DNA from: an uncultured Pseudobdellovibrionaceae bacterium | GTDB taxonomy: Bacteria; Bdellovibrionota; Bdellovibrionia; Bdellovibrionales; Bdellovibrionaceae | DNA: 10,507 nucleotides | Direction of reading: 5' to 3' | NCBI GenBank assembly: GCA_937900305.1 | Contig: CALCCV010000631.1 | Coordinates: 1-10,507, forward strand | Part shown: positions 5,999-10,507 of the stretch, in pieces | Numbering within the stretch: the stretch's first letter is position 1 | Layout of the letters: each line of letters opens with the position of its first letter | Program-made: the position numbers and the translations under genes | Notes under the pieces: generated by a model | Told to the model about the DNA's origin: nothing | What the model saw: only the letters and a program-made list of their open reading frames with translations | Database searches by the model: none

Positions 5999-7555
5999 AT
6001 GATTAATTGGGATGAGTTTGAACATATACATGTCATCAAGAAGCTGAAGCAAATTCTGAATTCTTGGTGGAGCATCGACGTGGTTTTCACTGATGAACGA
6101 GGCCTGTTGAAGGGCTTTGATTCTGAAAAAACGGTGTTTGCCAGTCCGGCGATCTCTTATTTGATGTCGAAAGACGTTGCACAAGGGAGTTTAGCTGAGT
6201 TGATGGTTAAAACCGTTGATGAGTTGCGGATGTCACAGAATCGGTATTCGATTCGGAAGTGGGATCTGGCTGGTTTTGATGTCGGGATTTTTCCGATCTA
6301 CATCGAAAACGACCTTGTCGGTTGCGTAATGGGCCTTGGTTTTTTTAAAGAGCCAGAGTTTGGTCACCGACTCGAAGAAATTCGTGACCGTTTGGCCGCG
6401 TTTGGTTGTTCGGCCGACGTCATTGATAAAAGTCTATCTAAGCTGCGATACGTGGACGATCAAGAGCGCCAGCACTTTGTTGAACTTTGCGAACTAGTGG
6501 CGCAAGAGATCATCACTTTGCACCTCGAAATTACGTCGCGTGAAAATCGAATTAAAGAGTTGAACAAAGAGCTCGGCAATCGGTTTAAGTACGACAATAT
6601 GATTGGTAAGTCGAAGATGATGCAAAGTCTGTATGCCTTGCTTGATAAGATCAAAGGCGCAGATTCGACGGTTTTGGTTCAAGGTGAGAATGGGACTGGT
6701 AAAGAGTTGATTGCAAAAAGCATTCACTACAACTCGCATCGCAAAGATCGCGCCTTTGTGATTCAGAACTGCTCGGCGTTCAATGACAACCTTTTGGAGT
6801 CTGAGCTTTTTGGGCACATCAAAGGATCATTCACCGGTGCCGTCAGAGATAAAAAAGGCCTCTTCGAAATGGCAGACAAAGGAACGTTTTTCTTGGATGA
6901 GATCGGGGATACCTCGCCTCAAATGCAAGTTAAGCTCCTCCGAGTATTGCAAGAGGGAACTTTCATGCCGGTGGGTTCCACAGAAATGAGAAAGGTCGAT
7001 GTGAGAATCATCGCGGCGACCAATAAGAATCTTCGCGAGATGGTTGAACAGGGGACATTTCGGGAAGATCTGTATTATCGGCTAAATGTTATCAATATTC
7101 GAGTACCGCCTCTTCGAGAGCGCAAAGAAGACATTCCCCTCTTAGTGGAATTTTTCTTGCAGCGGATTTCCGAAACTCAAGGTGGAGCAAAGCGTGTCAT
7201 CACTAAACGCGCCTTGGAAAAACTTTATGACTATGTTTGGCCCGGAAACGTTCGTGAATTGCAAAATGAGATGGAGCGATTGACGGTTTTGTCTGGTGAG
7301 GAAACCAAGTTGATGGCTGAACTCTTGTCGCCAAAGATTTTGGAAACTGCGGATAAAAACAAAGTTCAAGGTGCTCGTTTGCAAGGAAAACTCAAGGATG
7401 CCCTCGAAGATCTCGAACGAGAAATGATCAAAGAAGGTTTGCGCCGCACCGGTTGGAATAAATCGAAGCTCGCCAAAGAGCTCGGCATCAGTCGCGCGGG
7501 TTTGATCATGAAGGTCGAGAAGTACGGACTCGACAAACGTCGCATGGCCAGATAG
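5999..7555 (+). CDS. Sigma-54-dependent transcriptional activator with PocR/GAF-like sensor
   Basis: This 518-residue cytoplasmic regulator binds DNA enhancers and uses ATP hydrolysis to open sigma-54 promoters. Residues 1-175 form a sensor without receiver-domain phosphorylation residues; the segment GIFPIYIENDLVGCVMGLGF followed by a helical stretch resembles the end of a PocR or GAF ligand-binding domain. A helical linker (about 176-195) precedes the AAA+ domain: Walker A GENGTGKE (229-236), sigma-contact loop GSFTGA (276-281, usual form GAFTGA), Walker B GTFFLDE (295-301), arginine-finger region FREDLYYRLNV (354-364), and WPGNVREL (414-421). A Fis-type HTH lies at about 470-513 (GWNKSKLAKELGISRAGL). 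It follows flgJ and could activate the sigma-54 promoter before flgF. It has its own promoter and is closed by a strong terminator. The target and ligand are unknown. Confidence 0.92.
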   Translation: MINWDEFEHIHVIKKLKQILNSWWSIDVVFTDERGLLKGFDSEKTVFASPAISYLMSKDVAQGSLAELMVKTVDELRMSQNRYSIRKWDLAGFDVGIFPIYIENDLVGCVMGLGFFKEPEFGHRLEEIRDRLAAFGCSADVIDKSLSKLRYVDDQERQHFVELCELVAQEIITLHLEITSRENRIKELNKELGNRFKYDNMIGKSKMMQSLYALLDKIKGADSTVLVQGENGTGKELIAKSIHYNSHRKDRAFVIQNCSAFNDNLLESELFGHIKGSFTGAVRDKKGLFEMADKGTFFLDEIGDTSPQMQVKLLRVLQEGTFMPVGSTEMRKVDVRIIAATNKNLREMVEQGTFREDLYYRLNVINIRVPPLRERKEDIPLLVEFFLQRISETQGGAKRVITKRALEKLYDYVWPGNVRELQNEMERLTVLSGEETKLMAELLSPKILETADKNKVQGARLQGKLKDALEDLEREMIKEGLRRTGWNKSKLAKELGISRAGLIMKVEKYGLDKRRMAR

Positions 7556-7604
7556 TGGCCCCTGTCTTATAAATAATTCGCAAGTGCCTCAGAATTGAAC
7601 GCTG

Positions 7605-7638
7605 AAAGTCCTGTTGAAACCTTCAACAGGACTTTTTT
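7605..7638 (+). terminator. Intrinsic terminator after the sigma-54 activator gene
   Basis: AAAGTCCTGTTGAA (7605-7618) pairs perfectly over 14 bp with TTCAACAGGACTTT (7622-7635) around a 3-base loop, and the downstream arm runs into six T residues (7633-7638). This is a textbook Rho-independent terminator 50 bp past the activator stop codon. Because the A-rich 5' arm mirrors the T tract, it could also work partly in the opposite direction. It separates the regulator from the downstream gene and argues against a start for that gene inside the hairpin at 7614. Confidence 0.93.
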
Positions 7639-7769
7639 GCATTTGGCGAAAACAAAGTCTCATTGACCACTTAGGCATCATACTGCGCCCCCAAAGTGAT
7701 CTGACGGCGCTCGGCACAGTCCTTGTAGTGGATCGTCTTCAGGTGGCGGTTCAATCCGGGGGGAATGTG

Positions 7770-8753
7770 ATGGGGAAAGAAGTCAACTTAAGCAATAGCA
7801 TCGAGCGGCTCGCTTCTGTATTCGCGTATCGGTGGGGCAAAGAGATCGATTTTCTGAGGATGTTAGAAGCCGATGCAACGTTAATAACGGAACCTCGCAT
7901 GTTGAGTGCGAAGGATCTCCTCCTTCCCATCCACATGGAGTCTAACTTTCTCGGCGCGGTTCGTGTCCGTGAAGCTCAGGACCTCAGTTTTGAAACGGTT
8001 GATGAGATGCATTCTCTCTCCCGATTGATTTTGCAATATCCTCTGTATGCTCAATACACCACTCGCAGTTTAGCCGATTATGAAATGCTGATGAATGGCG
8101 GATCAACTGCCTCTTCTTCACCTGAAGATCGAGCCAATCTCGTGTCACTCTTCCAAAACAAGGCCCAGAACGAATCGACAAAAATAGAAGACGATGAGCT
8201 TTCGGAATTTTCGAGTGAAGTCGACGTTCAGAACGACGACATGTTTTCAAACGACATGTTCTCGATGCATGACCTAAATTTGGATTTTGAATCTTCGAAA
8301 TCTTCATTCGATGACGACTTTCGACCTAACGCGGTTTCACAAGTTTTCCATATCGGCGGATCTGGCGAAAAAGATTTGTTGCGAATTGCCGACTGGATTC
8401 ATTCGAGATTGGGCAATTGGTCGCTTCTTCGGTGGGAAGATCTTCAGACCAGTCAGGCCCCACTCGATGAGCTTTCATCGCTTGGCCGTTGCACCATCAT
8501 CGTTAGTGACATTGCCAGTCTGGACGCCAAGGAGACTGAATTTATCAATGCCATGATTGGCCGAAGCAACGATTTGCCGGGCGATAGTCCGACATTCCTT
8601 TTGTTGACCGAAGCTTCGCTGGAGGACATCGACAAGTCTCAAACCAAAAACCAGTGGCTCAAAAGTTTAGAAAGCTACTCGCTGGATATGCGAAGAGTTG
8701 CCGTTGAACCGAAGAAAGTTATGTCAACATTTGAGTTGTTTTTCTTCAATTGA
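7770..8753 (+). CDS. Unidentified protein resembling a degenerate sigma-54 activator
   Basis: I do not recognise a named family. From the ATG at 7770 (G-rich ribosome-binding-like run at 7758-7763) the product has 327 residues. Residues 1-95 include LLLPIHMESNFLGAVRV, which reads like the final strands of a GAF or PocR-type sensor. Residues 111-190 are a Ser/Asp/Glu/Phe-rich linker with the tandem near-repeat NDDMFS-NDMFS. Residues 191-315 resemble a shortened AAA+ fold: IGGSGEKDLLRIADWIH in place of Walker A, CTIIVSDIASL in place of Walker B, then SPTFLLLTEASLEDI. The catalytic P-loop, the DE pair, the GAFTGA loop and the HTH are all missing. The frame remains open upstream to 7614, but that start lies inside the terminator. 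It follows a genuine sigma-54 activator and ends 16 bp before the amgK-like gene. Confidence 0.75.
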   Translation: MGKEVNLSNSIERLASVFAYRWGKEIDFLRMLEADATLITEPRMLSAKDLLLPIHMESNFLGAVRVREAQDLSFETVDEMHSLSRLILQYPLYAQYTTRSLADYEMLMNGGSTASSSPEDRANLVSLFQNKAQNESTKIEDDELSEFSSEVDVQNDDMFSNDMFSMHDLNLDFESSKSSFDDDFRPNAVSQVFHIGGSGEKDLLRIADWIHSRLGNWSLLRWEDLQTSQAPLDELSSLGRCTIIVSDIASLDAKETEFINAMIGRSNDLPGDSPTFLLLTEASLEDIDKSQTKNQWLKSLESYSLDMRRVAVEPKKVMSTFELFFFN

Positions 8754-8769
8754 CTCGTCAAAATGGGTC

Positions 8770-9783
8770 ATGGACCAACTGAACATGGAACTGTTCAAAG
8801 ATTTTTTGGGCTCCGACCAGTACAAAATATACAGCCTGGCCGGTGATGCTTCCACACGCAAGTATTATCGCCTGATTCAAAACGATCGCTCTTGGGTGAT
8901 TATGAGCTGGGAGCCTTTCGTCGCTGAAAAATATCCTTTCCTCAGCGTGCTCGAGCACTTTGCCAAGCATCATGTTCACGTCCCCCAAGTTCACGCTGTC
9001 TATGCGGCTGAGGGAATGATTGTACTTGAAGATTTGGGAGATTTGACGCTTGAACGCAAGGCGCTTGAAAATCAGGTTTTCGCGAACTCTCGCGAATTTT
9101 ATTCGCTAGCGATCGATGAGTTGATCAAGATTCACGGTGGCGCTACTGAATTTCCGGATTCTCAATGCACGGCCTTTCAAATTCAGTTTGATACCGAAAA
9201 ATTCATGTGGGAATTGAATTACGCTGTGGAAAACCTTGTGGAAGGTGTTCTCAAGTTCAAATTTGAACCTAAATACAAAGAAGAGATTTATGCTTTGTTC
9301 AAAGATCTTTGCCAACGGCTAGATCGTGAGCCAAAGCGAATTGCCCACCGGGACTATCACTCTCGCAATGTGATGTTGAAACTTGATCAACTCAAAGTCA
9401 TCGACTTTCAAGACGCGAGGCTGGGACCAGTGCAATATGATCTGGTCAGTTTACTCAAAGATTCGTACGTCGATATTCCGGAAGATTTTGCCCGCAGTCT
9501 ATTGTCTGAATACATTGCTAAGGCACAGGGTTATTTACCTAAGAGTTTTTCTCGCGATCACTTTGATGAAATCTATGAACTTCAGTCGATTCAAAGATGT
9601 TTTAAAGCTTGTGGATCCTTCGCCAGTTTTTATCACCAGCGTGAAGATAAACGATATCTTAAATATCTTTCTCCCACTTTGAAAAAAGTGATTAAATCTC
9701 TTTCGCTCTTTCCGCAATACAAACCCTTCTTAGATCTGATCATTGATTCCGGAGCTCTCGATAAGGTTTATGAAAACCTTTAA
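8770..9783 (+). CDS. amgK: AmgK-type N-acetylmuramate/N-acetylglucosamine-1-kinase
   Basis: This is a member of the aminoglycoside phosphotransferase (APH) kinase-like family. AmgK phosphorylates the anomeric carbon of free MurNAc (and GlcNAc), the first step of a salvage route to UDP-MurNAc. The 337-residue product matches AmgK in length. It has GDASTRKYYRL (residues 25-35) as the nucleotide-binding start, VLEDLGD (85-91), the catalytic loop IAHRDYHSRNVML (191-203, with D195 and N200), and metal-binding VIDFQDARLGP (210-220, with D212). The following QYDLVSLLKDSYV closely fits AmgK and not antibiotic-resistance APH enzymes. I chose ATG 8770, which avoids a 56-bp overlap implied by a TTG at 8698; ATG 8785 is also possible. 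It overlaps the next gene, a MurU-like nucleotidyltransferase, by 14 bp, which strongly supports the call. Confidence 0.85.
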   Translation: MDQLNMELFKDFLGSDQYKIYSLAGDASTRKYYRLIQNDRSWVIMSWEPFVAEKYPFLSVLEHFAKHHVHVPQVHAVYAAEGMIVLEDLGDLTLERKALENQVFANSREFYSLAIDELIKIHGGATEFPDSQCTAFQIQFDTEKFMWELNYAVENLVEGVLKFKFEPKYKEEIYALFKDLCQRLDREPKRIAHRDYHSRNVMLKLDQLKVIDFQDARLGPVQYDLVSLLKDSYVDIPEDFARSLLSEYIAKAQGYLPKSFSRDHFDEIYELQSIQRCFKACGSFASFYHQREDKRYLKYLSPTLKKVIKSLSLFPQYKPFLDLIIDSGALDKVYENL

Positions 9784-10507
9784 GAGTGCGATGCTCCTCA
9801 CCGCGGGTGAAGGAACACGGTTGCGGCCGTTGACAAATCGCTTGGCCAAACCAGCGATTCCATTCTTGGGAGTGCCAATTGCCGCCTACTCGGCTCCCAT
9901 TTTACAAGCGTTGGGCATCGACCGAGTGGTGCTGAACACTTATCACCTTTCGGCGCAGATAAAGACTCTCCAGGCCATTTTGCGCCGGTGGTTTTCAGAC
10001 GTTGAGTTCAGTGATGAAACGACACTGCTGGGGGGCGGGGGCGGTCTCAAGCACGCAGAGTCCCACTTTGCGGATGACGAATTTTTTTTGCACGTCAATG
10101 GCGATGAAGTGCTGCTGAATTTAGACATGGCGGCTCTGCGCGCCGGACTTGATCAGCATTTGAAAGAAAATCGTTTGGCGACCATCTTTGTGATGGACCA
10201 TCCCGAAGTTGGGACCAAGTTTGGCGGGGTTTGGGCCGATCCGACCCATCGAGTGCATGGCTTCGGCAAAGTGCCCCCTGCGAGTCATCACAAAGGATGG
10301 CATTATTTCGGAGTGTGCGCTTTTCATCGAGATATCTTTAAAATCATTGAGTCGGAAAAAAGCAGCAATATTTTTTACGATGTACTGACCCATAACCTTG
10401 GCGACGCCAAAAAAATTCAAGTTCATCCGCTGACTTGCACTCACATTGAAACGGGCAATCCAGTGGATTTGTTGGCGGGAATTGAGTTTTGCATCTCGAA
10501 TTTTAAC
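9770..10507 (+). CDS. murU: MurU-like sugar-1-phosphate nucleotidyltransferase (partial, runs off the end)
   Basis: The frame from ATG 9770 stays open to the window end, giving 246 residues with no stop. The N-terminus MKTFKSAMLLTAGEGTRLRP followed by LTNRLAKPAIPFLG is the nucleotide-binding signature of the NDP-sugar pyrophosphorylase family (GxGTRLRP...KP). It is followed by LNTYHLSAQI, the glycine loop GGGGGLK (88-94), the metal-site motif NGDE (110-113), and TGNPVDLLAGIEF near the end. MurU converts MurNAc-1-phosphate and UTP into UDP-MurNAc. The symbol rests mainly on the overlapping amgK-like gene; related enzymes make GDP-mannose or dTDP-glucose, and substrate cannot be read from sequence alone. 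Translation is probably coupled to amgK. Confidence 0.78.
   Translation, partial: MKTFKSAMLLTAGEGTRLRPLTNRLAKPAIPFLGVPIAAYSAPILQALGIDRVVLNTYHLSAQIKTLQAILRRWFSDVEFSDETTLLGGGGGLKHAESHFADDEFFLHVNGDEVLLNLDMAALRAGLDQHLKENRLATIFVMDHPEVGTKFGGVWADPTHRVHGFGKVPPASHHKGWHYFGVCAFHRDIFKIIESEKSSNIFYDVLTHNLGDAKKIQVHPLTCTHIETGNPVDLLAGIEFCISNFN

Noticed and set aside
7614..7769. N-terminal extension of the unidentified protein to a TTG at 7614
   Set aside because: The start would be inside the strong terminator hairpin with no ribosome binding site. An in-frame GTG (7767) or ATG (7770) with a G-rich upstream run is more likely, though an intermediate GTG at 7728 or 7743 cannot be excluded.
8698..8769. N-terminal extension of the AmgK-like kinase to a TTG at 8698
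   Set aside because: It would overlap the preceding gene by 56 bp, and the added residues (Cys/Ser-rich) do not resemble the kinase family start.

Overview
The window carries a flagellar rod and ring gene cluster on the + strand, followed by a regulatory pair and then a cell-wall sugar salvage pair. All confident genes are on the + strand. The gene order (flgF-flgG-flgA-flgH-flgI-flgJ), the style of the proteins, a base composition that looks slightly below 50% GC by eye, and heavy use of sigma-54 signals suggest a Gram-negative bacterium of the Bdellovibrio type (Bdellovibrionota, formerly Deltaproteobacteria). P-ring and L-ring genes require an outer membrane. The taxonomic call is inference; no marker gene is present.

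Layout. Bases 2-127 look like the 3' end of an upstream gene. Bases 128-333 form a leader with an excellent -24/-12 (sigma-54) promoter at 248-263; a perfect inverted repeat lies about 130 bp further upstream, where enhancer sites usually sit. From 334 to 4901 lie flgF, flgG, flgA, flgH and flgI, closely spaced or overlapping (flgA/flgH share ATGA; flgH/flgI overlap by about 20 bp). They encode the rod proteins, the P-ring chaperone, the L-ring lipoprotein and the P-ring. A 281-bp gap with a possible small basic ORF separates flgI from a flgJ-like rod-binding gene (5183-5839). That protein lacks the usual muramidase and has a C-terminus that faintly resembles an inactivated LytM/M23 domain.

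After a gap holding a good sigma-70-like promoter (5929-5957) comes a sigma-54 enhancer-binding protein with a PocR/GAF-like sensor (5999-7555), closed by a strong intrinsic terminator (7605-7638). Next is an unrecognised protein (best start 7770) that reads like a degenerate relative of such regulators: a GAF-like N-terminus, an acidic linker, and a C-terminus resembling an AAA+ domain without its catalytic motifs or HTH. The window ends with an AmgK-type sugar kinase (8770-9783) overlapping a MurU-type nucleotidyltransferase (9770 to the window end), together a likely route from free MurNAc to UDP-MurNAc that bypasses de novo synthesis.

How the parts may work together (inference): the sigma-54 promoter before flgF plus a sigma-54 activator directly after flgJ suggests local control of rod/ring synthesis. 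The kinase/uridylyltransferase pair belongs to peptidoglycan recycling and need not be functionally linked to the flagellum.
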